In this document: positions 1-5,649 of the stretch, one piece after another | How positions within the stretch are numbered: the stretch's first letter is position 1 | Layout of the letters: the number at the start of each line of letters is the position of its first letter | Made by a program: the position numbers and the translations under genes | Notes under the pieces: model-generated | Seen by the model: only the letters and a program-made list of their open reading frames with translations | Databases searched by the model: none | Told to the model about the DNA's origin: nothing | Assembly: GCA_964397085.1 (NCBI GenBank) | Contig: CAYNHH010000037.1 | Span: 1-8,376, forward strand | Length of the DNA: 8,376 nucleotides | Direction: 5' to 3' | From: CAILAD01 sp964397085 | GTDB lineage: Bacteria; Patescibacteriota; Saccharimonadia; CAILAD01; BJGX01

Positions 1-133
1 GCACGGTGCCGGCAAAGGCCACAAAGGCAAAAACACTCACTACAGCAATTGTTGCTATACGTAATGGCATCGCTACATCACCAAACATGAATTTTACTGG
101 CTCGGTAGTTTTTGGAGAGTGAGTTGACTGCAT
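1..133 (-). CDS. N-terminus of an unidentified membrane or exported protein (partial, 3' end outside window)
   Basis: An open frame runs without a stop from an ATG at 133 to the window edge, giving 44 codons that start MQSTHSPKTTEP. A hydrophilic stretch of about 24 residues precedes a strongly hydrophobic run (IATIAVVSVFAFVAFAG, about residues 26-42). This looks like a transmembrane segment or an uncleaved signal anchor. I do not recognise the protein, and the rest lies outside the window. I chose the ATG at 133 because an extended -10 element (141-149) sits just upstream and no Shine-Dalgarno sequence is visible, which suggests a leaderless message. An internal ATG at 88 is an alternative start but also lacks a ribosome binding site. 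The gene shares its strand with the DUF4287 gene but has its own promoter. The reading frame is fairly sure; the function is unknown. Confidence 0.6.
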   Translation of the reverse strand, partial: MQSTHSPKTTEPVKFMFGDVAMPLRIATIAVVSVFAFVAFAGTV

Positions 134-140
134 AAGCACT

Positions 141-149
141 ATTATAGCA
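141..149 (-). promoter_or_regulatory. Extended -10 promoter (TGCTATAAT) for a probably leaderless gene
   Basis: On the minus strand the sequence reads TGC-TATAAT, a perfect extended -10. Seven bases separate its last T (141) from the ATG at 133, so transcription should start at or one base before the start codon. No good -35 hexamer is seen 16-18 bases further upstream, as is usual for extended -10 promoters. The gap 134-275 holds nothing else convincing. Confidence 0.6.
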
Positions 150-253
150 AACTAGCAAATCAGATGTAGTGTCCAGTGACTAAATAATATCTGGTTACAA
201 TGAGATGTGTGTGTGAAAGTGTGTCTCCCGGGCTCCTATCACTATACTGCGTA

Positions 254-270
254 ATCTAGTCTGTCTAGAT
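254..270. repeat. Small perfect inverted repeat ATCTAG-N5-CTAGAT
   Basis: Two 6-base arms (254-259 and 265-270) surround a 5-base loop, just downstream of the DUF4287 stop codon on the minus strand. No T-run follows on either strand, so a classical intrinsic terminator is not supported. It could be a weak RNA 3'-end hairpin or chance. Confidence 0.3.
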
Positions 271-275
271 AATAA

Positions 276-557
276 CTATCGATTTTTAATGCCATCTAAC
301 CCTAGCTCGTTACTTTCGTCGCTATGAGTGCCGCCACTATTCACATGCTTATCACTTATTTTTGAGCCGTTTTTTATAACCGCTACTAGCGCCATGGCAT
401 GGCCCCTACCCAAATCAAAGTCTTGTTTGAGCCAGTCGACTAACTCACTAGTCTTTGTGTCTTTGTTAAATCCCTTCGATGATGCAAGCTCGATGAACTC
501 ATTGGGAGTTTTACCGGTTTTTGTTTCAATATTATCTAAGTATGCTTGAAATGACAT
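276..557 (-). CDS. DUF4287 domain protein (93 aa)
   Basis: This small soluble protein resembles the DUF4287 family, whose biochemical function is not known. Two family-like blocks are visible: FQAYLDNIETKTGKTP near the N-terminus (about residues 3-18) and LVDWLKQDFDLGRGHAMALV in the middle (about 39-58), the latter with the characteristic LGxGHAMALV pattern. After about residue 64 the tail is hydrophilic and looks unconserved. There is no signal peptide or membrane segment. The ATG at 557 fits the family's usual N-terminus. No Shine-Dalgarno is present; instead an extended -10 lies six bases upstream, so the mRNA is probably leaderless. It stands alone: the orphan gene upstream ends in a strong terminator and the downstream gene has its own promoter. 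The family assignment is from memory of the motif, not a search. Confidence 0.8.
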   Translation of the reverse strand: MSFQAYLDNIETKTGKTPNEFIELASSKGFNKDTKTSELVDWLKQDFDLGRGHAMALVAVIKNGSKISDKHVNSGGTHSDESNELGLDGIKNR

Positions 558-563
558 ACAAAG

Positions 564-572
564 ATTATATCA
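564..572 (-). promoter_or_regulatory. Extended -10 promoter (TGATATAAT) for the DUF4287 gene, probably leaderless
   Basis: On the minus strand TGA-TATAAT is followed by CTTTGT and then ATG (557). Placing the last T at -7 puts +1 exactly on the A of the ATG. No convincing -35 is present. The absence of any GGAGG-like sequence before the start supports leaderless translation. Confidence 0.65.
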
Positions 573-662
573 AAATGAAACGAGAAAAAGTACTTCAGTA
601 GAAAACGAGTAACAATTCTCATACTAGGTAACGTATCACTTAGAGTACTGTTCACAGACAAT

Positions 663-705
663 GAAAAAAAGCCCCCGATTGAGTCAGGGACTCTTTTCAG
701 GGGCT
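663..705 (-). terminator. Rho-independent terminator of the orphan gene
   Basis: Read on the minus strand, AGCCCC (705-700) pairs with GGGGCT (675-670) and is followed by a run of seven T (the T-run opens with the final stem base). A nested hairpin, GAGTC-CCT-GACTC, sits inside the outer stem, giving a double-stem structure. It begins about 17 bases after the TGA of the 163-aa gene. It insulates the DUF4287 gene from upstream transcription. Confidence 0.85.
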
Positions 706-722
706 GTAAAGGTCTATTCAGA

Positions 723-1214
723 TCAATCCGCCGGGACGCTCTCACGCCAGAAGTCGATCTTGGAAGGAGGCCTCAGGGGACACTCCTGGTCTGAAACGTA
801 CGCCGTTCCGTCTTCGAAGAGACCAAACTGACCCCGGAGCAGCTCGCCATCGGGTTTACTCGCCCAGACTGATGCGATGTACAGCTCTCCTGAAAGATCC
901 CAGTAGGTGTGCTCGATGCGCGTACGAAGCATGTATCTTTGCCCGCCACGGATCGTGACCTCACCTACTCCAAGGTAGATCTTGTTACGATACTCGTAAC
1001 ATGGAGAGATGCAAGATGAGTCTTGGTGCTCTACCCATGGAGCGTCGTGGATAACGCAGTTGCCAGGGTTGCCACAAATCTCGTAGTTCGCAACATGCTC
1101 GAATGTCCAGCACTCATGCTTGGTTACCTTCAGGCCGAAGTGAGCACGTATGACCTGACCAAGTCCATTGATGAACATGGCTGTCGTACTGGGTACACGA
1201 ATTGGCTTTGACAT
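723..1214 (-). CDS. Cysteine- and tryptophan-rich orphan protein (163 aa), function unknown
   Basis: I do not recognise this protein. It has six cysteines (C35, C47, C53, C68, C72, C145) and five tryptophans. The pairs C47/C53 and C68/C72 could bind metal or form disulphides. The centre (about 80-130) has alternating hydrophobic and polar residues typical of beta strands (KIYLGVGEVTIRGG, GELYIASVWA). No signal peptide or membrane helix is visible. Evidence that it is a real gene: an AGGAG Shine-Dalgarno six bases before the ATG, a near-consensus promoter upstream, and a strong intrinsic terminator right after its TGA, so it is a self-contained single-gene unit. Its base composition differs from its neighbours: 35 of 60 bases are G or C at 781-840, against 22 of 60 at 1801-1860 in nrdA. 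That suggests acquisition from elsewhere, though this is inference. Confidence 0.75.
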   Translation of the reverse strand: MSKPIRVPSTTAMFINGLGQVIRAHFGLKVTKHECWTFEHVANYEICGNPGNCVIHDAPWVEHQDSSCISPCYEYRNKIYLGVGEVTIRGGQRYMLRTRIEHTYWDLSGELYIASVWASKPDGELLRGQFGLFEDGTAYVSDQECPLRPPSKIDFWRESVPAD

Positions 1215-1220
1215 TGGCTT

Positions 1221-1225
1221 CTCCT
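1221..1225 (-). promoter_or_regulatory. Shine-Dalgarno site of the orphan gene, flanked by a hairpin
   Basis: AGGAG (minus strand) lies six bases before the ATG at 1214. A small stem-loop, GTCC-TGTG-GGAC as read on the plus strand (1226-1237), abuts it directly and could influence ribosome access. Confidence 0.7.
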
Positions 1226-1247
1226 GTCCTGTGGGACTGGTGGGTGC

Positions 1248-1270
1248 ACTGACACCTGTGGGTTGTCAGT
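1248..1270 (-). promoter_or_regulatory. Leader inverted repeat ACTGACA-N9-TGTCAGT
   Basis: A perfect 7-base inverted repeat (1248-1254 with 1264-1270, 9-base loop) lies immediately downstream of the predicted start site (about 1274) of the orphan gene. It would fold as a hairpin at the extreme 5' end of the mRNA, or act as a DNA operator. The octamer CCTGTGGG occurs in its loop (1255-1262) and again at 1228-1235. The role is unknown. Confidence 0.5.
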
Positions 1271-1280
1271 AATGTAGTGA

Positions 1281-1309
1281 ATAATAGCATAAAAACACAA
1301 AATAGTCAA
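1281..1309 (-). promoter_or_regulatory. Promoter of the orphan gene (TTGACT-17-TATTAT)
   Basis: Minus-strand TTGACT (1309-1304) and TATTAT (1286-1281) are separated by 17 bases, with a TGC extension directly before the -10. This is close to the housekeeping sigma consensus. The predicted start is near 1274, leaving a leader of about 60 bases before the ATG at 1214. Confidence 0.75.
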
Positions 1310-1340
1310 CTAGTACATGCTTGTTGTTTTGTTTATATAA

Positions 1341-1370
1341 TACAAAACACTTATCGGTTTTGATGAGTGT
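1341..1370 (-). terminator. Probable terminator of the tRNA-Glu gene
   Basis: On the minus strand ACACTCATC (1370-1362) pairs with GATAAGTGT (1355-1347) with one mismatch and a 6-base loop, followed by TTTTGTATT (overlapping the final T of the stem). It starts four bases after the encoded CCA end of the tRNA. The T-run is short, so strength is uncertain. Confidence 0.55.
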
Positions 1371-1374
1371 CTTA

Positions 1375-1451
1375 TGGTGACCCCGGCGGGATTCGAACCC
1401 GCGATCTTCAGGATGAGAACCTGATGTCCTAGGCCACTAGACGACGGGGCC
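1375..1451 (-). tRNA. tRNA-Glu (anticodon CTC), CCA encoded
   Basis: The minus strand folds into a complete cloverleaf. The acceptor stem GGCCCCG/CGGGGTC has a G-U wobble at 2-71. The D arm is GTCT/GGAC, the anticodon stem is TCAGG/CCTGA with loop TTCTCAT, and the T arm is GCGGG-TTCGAAT-CCCGC. The anticodon is CTC, reading GAG (Glu). The discriminator is A (1378) and the CCA tail is encoded (1377-1375). The product is the substrate of glutamyl-tRNA synthetase, whose gene also lies in this window, 5.8 kb away. It has its own promoter and a probable terminator. A CTC isoacceptor implies that a separate TTC tRNA-Glu exists elsewhere to read GAA. Confidence 0.95.
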
Positions 1452-1500
1452 ATAAATGTCACCACTAAGTAATTGTAAACCAAGAAGGACCGGTTGCATA

Positions 1501-1530
1501 ATAATATACCAAAAAAACAATGCTAGACAA
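1501..1530 (-). promoter_or_regulatory. Candidate promoter for tRNA-Glu (TTGTCT-18-TATTAT)
   Basis: Minus-strand TTGTCT (1530-1525) and TATTAT (1506-1501) are 18 bases apart. The predicted start near 1494 is about 43 bases before the tRNA 5' end, leaving a short precursor leader for RNase P to remove. The -35 is imperfect. Confidence 0.5.
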
Positions 1531-1609
1531 GCACTATTGCGACGCGGTATTATAAACACAAGTTTTGTTTTTGAGGGAGTACTAACGCTTAAGCCAAGGG
1601 TGCGCGGGC

Positions 1610-1639
1610 TTGACAACATAGGGGGTATTTTCGTATTAT
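1610..1639 (+). promoter_or_regulatory. Distal promoter candidate upstream of nrdA (TTGACA-18-TATTAT)
   Basis: A perfect -35 TTGACA (1610-1615) is followed after 18 bases by TATTAT (1634-1639). The predicted start is near 1646, giving a leader of about 138 bases before nrdA. It lies upstream of both NrdR-like boxes and could be a second nrdAB promoter. No gene is seen between it and nrdA. Confidence 0.5.
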
Positions 1640-1680
1640 ATTCGCATAGGTAATTTGTGCGCAGAATGTTCGTGAGGTAG

Positions 1681-1709
1681 TTGACGACGTATTAAATGCC
1701 ATATATAGT
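1681..1709 (+). promoter_or_regulatory. Proximal nrdAB promoter (TTGACG-17-TATAGT)
   Basis: TTGACG (1681-1686) and TATAGT (1704-1709) are spaced by the ideal 17 bases. Transcription should start near 1716, about 68 bases before the nrdA ATG. The -10 lies inside the first NrdR-like box, as expected for repression by NrdR. Confidence 0.7.
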
Positions 1710-1711
1710 GT
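1696..1711 (+). promoter_or_regulatory. NrdR box 1 (candidate)
   Basis: ATGCCATATATAGTGT matches the published NrdR consensus acaCwAtATaTwGtgt at 13 of 16 positions, including all the capital-letter core bases. It covers the -10 of the proximal nrdA promoter. NrdR is the widespread repressor of bacterial ribonucleotide reductase genes that senses ATP/dATP through an ATP-cone. Its gene is not in this window. Confidence 0.7.
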
Positions 1712-1728
1712 AGTAACATATAGCATAA

Positions 1729-1744
1729 GCACTACATGTGGTGA
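1729..1744 (+). promoter_or_regulatory. NrdR box 2 (candidate)
   Basis: GCACTACATGTGGTGA keeps the core C, A, AT, T and G positions of the NrdR consensus and matches 11 of 16 overall. Its start is 33 bases after that of box 1, near the 31-32 base (three helical turns) spacing typical of tandem NrdR boxes. It falls just downstream of the predicted transcription start. Confidence 0.55.
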
Positions 1745-1783
1745 TACAAACAACAAATAGATTTTCTAAAGGAGGGTGAGAAG

Positions 1784-4573
1784 ATGACTTTTTCGAGTAT
1801 AAAAAAACGTAATGGCCAGGTGGTAGAGTTTGAGCCAGAAAGAATAGTAATTGCTATTCAAAAGGCTAGTGACTCTGTGGATAGCGAAATACCACAAGAA
1901 ACTATTACTGCCATTGTAGATGAAGTAGTTTCTCATCTTGATGCAGTAATTGGTGATGGTGTACCAGAGGTAGAGACTATTCAAGATCTCGTAGAGCAAG
2001 AGCTCATGCGCTCAGATTTCTTTAAGACTGCCCGTAGCTATATACTCTACCGTGAAGAACACAAAGCTCTTCGTGCCGCTGAGGCCAATCGTTCTGCTGA
2101 AAAACTCGAGCACAATGCTCTCAAAGTCACATTACCAGACGGTAGTATCGACCACTTTAGCTACACTCGCCTTATCAAAAATCTCGTGGAGGCTGCTGAG
2201 GGCATAGAAGACTCTGTAGACATCGATGAGCTCGCCCAACTCACAAAAAGTAGTCTCTACGACGGTATCACTCTAGAAGAACTCCAAGATGCACTTATAA
2301 TGGCCGCGAGTTCTTGTATAGAAAAAGATAGTGCTTACTCTACTCTCGCCGCTCGTTTGCTTCTCAAAAAGATCTATAGAGAAGTGCTTGGTACCGATAC
2401 GCCTTCAGAGCTTGATGAGGCTTACCAGGCCAAATTCAAAAAGTATATTGTAGACACCGTCAAAGAAGGTCGCCTAGACAAGCGCCTACTTGAATTTGAT
2501 ATTGAAGATCTAGCGAGTCACATTCAAGCTGATCGCGATGGCTTATTTGATTACATGGGGCTTGATATGTTGCATGATCGTTACTTCATCCAAAACGAAG
2601 GCCGGGGTGTGCGGCTCGAAACTCCACAAATATTTTGGATGCGCATCGCTATGGGGCTTTCTGTACTTGAGAAGAAAACTGAAAAAAATACCAGTGCCAA
2701 GAAGTTTTATGATATCCTCTCAACACTACGTTATGTACCTTCTACCCCCACTCTATTTCACTCAGGTACAACATTTGCTCAGCTAAGTTCATGCTTTCTT
2801 AACACCGTTGATGACGACTTAAAACATATCTTCAAGGTATACCTAGATACTGCCCTCATGAGTAAGTTTTCTGGTGGTATTGCCACTGACTGGTCCAACA
2901 TCAGAGCTACCGGTTCGATGATAAAGACAGTAAATATTCCTTCTCAAGGTGTAATACCATTTCTTAAGATCGCCAATGATACTACTGTAGCAATCTCTCG
3001 CTCTGGCAAACGCAAGGGTGCCACCTGCGTATATCTAGAGACTTGGCACCTTGATATAGAAGATTTCTTAGAACTACGTAAGAACACTGGCGATGAGCGA
3101 CGACGTACTCACGATATGAATACTGCCAACTGGATCCCAGACTTATTCATGAAGCGAGTTGAGGCCGATGGTCAGTGGACTCTATTCTCACCTAATGAAG
3201 TGCCAGAGCTACATCATACCTATGGTGCAGAGTTTGAAAAGAAATATGAAGAGTACGAGCAAATGGCTGATGAAGGCAAAATAGAAATGTTTCGTCGGGT
3301 GCCTGCTGCTCAGATATGGCGCAAGATGCTGACAATGCTATTTGAGACTGGTCACCCATGGATCAACTTCAAGGATGCCTGTAACGTACGCTCTCCTCAA
3401 GACCACGCCGGTGTCATTCATAACTCTAATCTTTGTACTGAGATCACTCTCAATAACTCTGCAGAAGAGACAGCTGTGTGTAACCTAGGCTCAGTCAACC
3501 TCGCTCGACACATCACTGATGGAAAGCTGGATAGAGAGCTGGTGTCTGACACAGTAGAGACCGGCATGCGTATGCTTGATAATGTAATAGATATTAATTA
3601 CTACACTACTGATGAGTGTAAAGTATCTAACATGCGTCACCGTCCAGTAGGTATGGGCATAATGGGCTTTCAAGATGCACTTTACTTGCTCAACATCCCG
3701 TTCAACTCAGAAGAGGCAGTGGCTTTTGGTGACGAAAGTATGGAGCTCATTAGCTACTACGCTATCTTGGGCTCAAGTCGACTTGCCAAAGAACGAGGTG
3801 CTTACAAGTCGTACAAAGGCTCTAAATGGGATCGCGGCATATTCCCTGTTGATACACTAGATCTACTCGAAAAAGAACGCGGAATGAAGATTGATGTGAA
3901 GCGCAAAGGCAAACTTGACTGGAAAGAAGTGCGAAGTCATGTGAAAAAACACGGTATGCGCAATAGTAATACTATGGCTATTGCCCCTACTGCTTCAATT
4001 AGTAATATCTCTGGTTGCTACCCATGCATCGAGCCAATATACAAAAATCTTTATGTGAAATCAAACATGAGCGGCGACTTTACTGTCATCAACTCATACC
4101 TTATAGATGATTTAAAGAAATCCAATCTCTGGAATGACGAGATTATGAACAAGATCAAATTCCACGATGGTTCACTGCAAAAAATCACCGAAATTCCTGC
4201 AGACTTACGAGCAAAATACCAAGAGGTATTTGAGATAGACGCCGAGTGGCTCGTAAAGATTGCTGCACACCGTGGTAAGTGGATAGATCAAAGCCAAAGC
4301 CTCAATATATTTGTACAAGGTGTTTCTGGTAAAAAGCTGTCAGATATTTATACCTACGCCTGGAAAATGGGCCTCAAGACTACTTACTACTTACGGTCTC
4401 TCGCAGCCTCACAAGTAGAAAAGTCTACTGTTGATACTGCCGAGTATGGTTCGACTCACAAGCGAGATTTTGCCACTGTTGCCCAAGATGCTCCTACCCC
4501 ATCTGCTGCAGCCATTGAAAAAGTAACAAAAACCTGTGCGATAGACAATCAAGATTGCGAAGCTTGTCAGTAG
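1784..4573 (+). CDS. nrdA: Ribonucleoside-diphosphate reductase, class I alpha subunit
   Basis: This is the large subunit of class I ribonucleotide reductase, which with NrdB reduces ribonucleoside diphosphates to deoxyribonucleoside diphosphates in the cytoplasm. At 929 aa it is longer than E. coli NrdA (761 aa) because it carries two N-terminal ATP-cones. Cone 1 (about 4-97) has the nucleotide-binding KKRNG motif. Cone 2 (about 113-203) has LPDG in its place and is probably non-binding. The catalytic set is complete: C337, N549, C551, E553 and C566 match E. coli C225, N437, C439, E441 and C462, and C337 and C551 are 214 residues apart just as in E. coli. Y868-Y869 form the radical path, and C925/C928 are the C-terminal pair re-reduced by thioredoxin or glutaredoxin. 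AAAGGAGG lies 8 bases before the ATG. NrdR-like boxes precede it, and nrdB follows after 41 bases. Confidence 0.97.
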   Translation: MTFSSIKKRNGQVVEFEPERIVIAIQKASDSVDSEIPQETITAIVDEVVSHLDAVIGDGVPEVETIQDLVEQELMRSDFFKTARSYILYREEHKALRAAEANRSAEKLEHNALKVTLPDGSIDHFSYTRLIKNLVEAAEGIEDSVDIDELAQLTKSSLYDGITLEELQDALIMAASSCIEKDSAYSTLAARLLLKKIYREVLGTDTPSELDEAYQAKFKKYIVDTVKEGRLDKRLLEFDIEDLASHIQADRDGLFDYMGLDMLHDRYFIQNEGRGVRLETPQIFWMRIAMGLSVLEKKTEKNTSAKKFYDILSTLRYVPSTPTLFHSGTTFAQLSSCFLNTVDDDLKHIFKVYLDTALMSKFSGGIATDWSNIRATGSMIKTVNIPSQGVIPFLKIANDTTVAISRSGKRKGATCVYLETWHLDIEDFLELRKNTGDERRRTHDMNTANWIPDLFMKRVEADGQWTLFSPNEVPELHHTYGAEFEKKYEEYEQMADEGKIEMFRRVPAAQIWRKMLTMLFETGHPWINFKDACNVRSPQDHAGVIHNSNLCTEITLNNSAEETAVCNLGSVNLARHITDGKLDRELVSDTVETGMRMLDNVIDINYYTTDECKVSNMRHRPVGMGIMGFQDALYLLNIPFNSEEAVAFGDESMELISYYAILGSSRLAKERGAYKSYKGSKWDRGIFPVDTLDLLEKERGMKIDVKRKGKLDWKEVRSHVKKHGMRNSNTMAIAPTASISNISGCYPCIEPIYKNLYVKSNMSGDFTVINSYLIDDLKKSNLWNDEIMNKIKFHDGSLQKITEIPADLRAKYQEVFEIDAEWLVKIAAHRGKWIDQSQSLNIFVQGVSGKKLSDIYTYAWKMGLKTTYYLRSLAASQVEKSTVDTAEYGSTHKRDFATVAQDAPTPSAAAIEKVTKTCAIDNQDCEACQ

Positions 4574-4614
4574 AGATAAATAATGAGTAACCACTAAAAC
4601 CAAAGGAGAGTATT

Positions 4615-5649
4615 ATGCCAATCAAGATGAGTAAAAAACGACCTGATGTAAACAAACGCCGTATAATAAACGGCGAAGATGCTGATGTAATTCAGCTTCA
4701 TCCTATGAAGCACACTTTTGCTTGGGACGCTTACCTTGCTGGTAACGCCAATCACTGGCTTCCTACAGAAATTGCCATGCAAGATGATATTGAGCTCTGG
4801 AAGTCTCCTCGACTCACCGAAGACGAGCGTTTGGCATTTAAGACTGCACTAGGCTTTTTCACTACTGCAGACTCAATTGCAGCCAACAATATCGTGCTAG
4901 GGCTGTATGAGCACGTGAGCTCGCCAGAGTGTCGCATGTACTTATTACGACAGGCCTTTGAAGAAGCCATACATACTCATGCCTATCAATACATTGTAGA
5001 GAGCCTTGGTCTTGATGGTGGTGAGATATTCAATATGTATCGCGAAAACTCTGCTCACTATAGCAAGGCTGATTTTATCCTTGGATTCAATGACGGTATC
5101 TTCGCAGACGGATTCCATACTGGTACCTTTGAAAACGACCAGAAGTTTTTAGAGAATCTCTGTGTATTCTCTCTTATTTTAGAAGGGATATTCTTCTACT
5201 CAAGTTTTGCAGTGATATTTGGTTTTCAACGACAAAATAAGCTTGTGGGTAGCTCAGAGCAGATTCAGTACATTATGCGTGACGAATCACAGCACCTCAA
5301 CTTTGGTATCAATATGATCAATGCCATCAAAGAAGAACAGCCTGAACTTTGGGATGATAAATTCCAGAAGCATATGATTGATTTAGTTAAGAAAGCCACA
5401 AAACTTGAGTACGAATATGCTCAAGAAGTTTTTCCCCGAGGCATATTTGGTATGAATGCCGATGGCTTTAAACAGTACATTGAGTACATTGCAGACCGTC
5501 GCCTTAGTGCTGTTGGCCTGCCCAAACAGTTTAATGTCAAAAACCCCTTCCCATGGATGAGTGAAGCAGTAGACCTGAGCAAAGAAAAGAACTTCTTTGA
5601 AACACGAGTAACTGAGTACCAAACCGGCGGTACGCTAGACTGGAACTAA
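4615..5649 (+). CDS. nrdB: Ribonucleoside-diphosphate reductase, class I beta subunit
   Basis: This ferritin-like small subunit houses the dinuclear metal centre and the radical that NrdA needs. All six ligands are visible: D86, E117, H120, E190, E224 and H227, corresponding to E. coli D84, E115, H118, E204, E238 and H241. The radical tyrosine is Y124 (E. coli Y122), in the motif EAIHTHAY, so this is not a subclass Ic protein, where that residue is Phe. Y335 near the C-terminus is a good candidate for the Y356-like relay residue. Length 344 aa is normal. The start at 4615 has AAAGGAG 6 bases upstream; an ATG four codons later (4627) is an alternative. It is co-transcribed with nrdA. No nrdI or nrdH gene is nearby, which argues against class Ib. 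Its stop overlaps the converging Nudix gene, with no terminator in between. Confidence 0.97.
   Translation: MPIKMSKKRPDVNKRRIINGEDADVIQLHPMKHTFAWDAYLAGNANHWLPTEIAMQDDIELWKSPRLTEDERLAFKTALGFFTTADSIAANNIVLGLYEHVSSPECRMYLLRQAFEEAIHTHAYQYIVESLGLDGGEIFNMYRENSAHYSKADFILGFNDGIFADGFHTGTFENDQKFLENLCVFSLILEGIFFYSSFAVIFGFQRQNKLVGSSEQIQYIMRDESQHLNFGINMINAIKEEQPELWDDKFQKHMIDLVKKATKLEYEYAQEVFPRGIFGMNADGFKQYIEYIADRRLSAVGLPKQFNVKNPFPWMSEAVDLSKEKNFFETRVTEYQTGGTLDWN

Noticed and set aside
201..223. GT-rich stretch (GTGTGTGTG and following)
   Set aside because: Too short and irregular to call a microsatellite or regulatory element.
328..549. 73-aa open frame on the plus strand
   Set aside because: It is antisense to the DUF4287 gene, which has recognisable family motifs and a promoter.
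589..649. Two AGTACT palindromes 55 bases apart
   Set aside because: Six-base palindromes of this kind are expected by chance and the flanks share nothing.
536..745. 69-aa minus-strand open frame
   Set aside because: It runs straight through the terminator hairpin and overlaps both flanking genes; no ribosome site or family resemblance.
1023..1211. 62-aa plus-strand frame opposite the orphan gene
   Set aside because: The minus-strand gene has promoter, ribosome site and terminator; this frame has none.
1591..1611. AAGCC-N11-GGCTT inverted repeat as a terminator
   Set aside because: Only a 5-base stem with a long loop and no T-run on either strand.
1437..1653. Open frames on both strands in the tRNA-nrdA gap
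   Set aside because: One overlaps the tRNA, neither has a ribosome site or protein-like composition, and the region is occupied by promoters.
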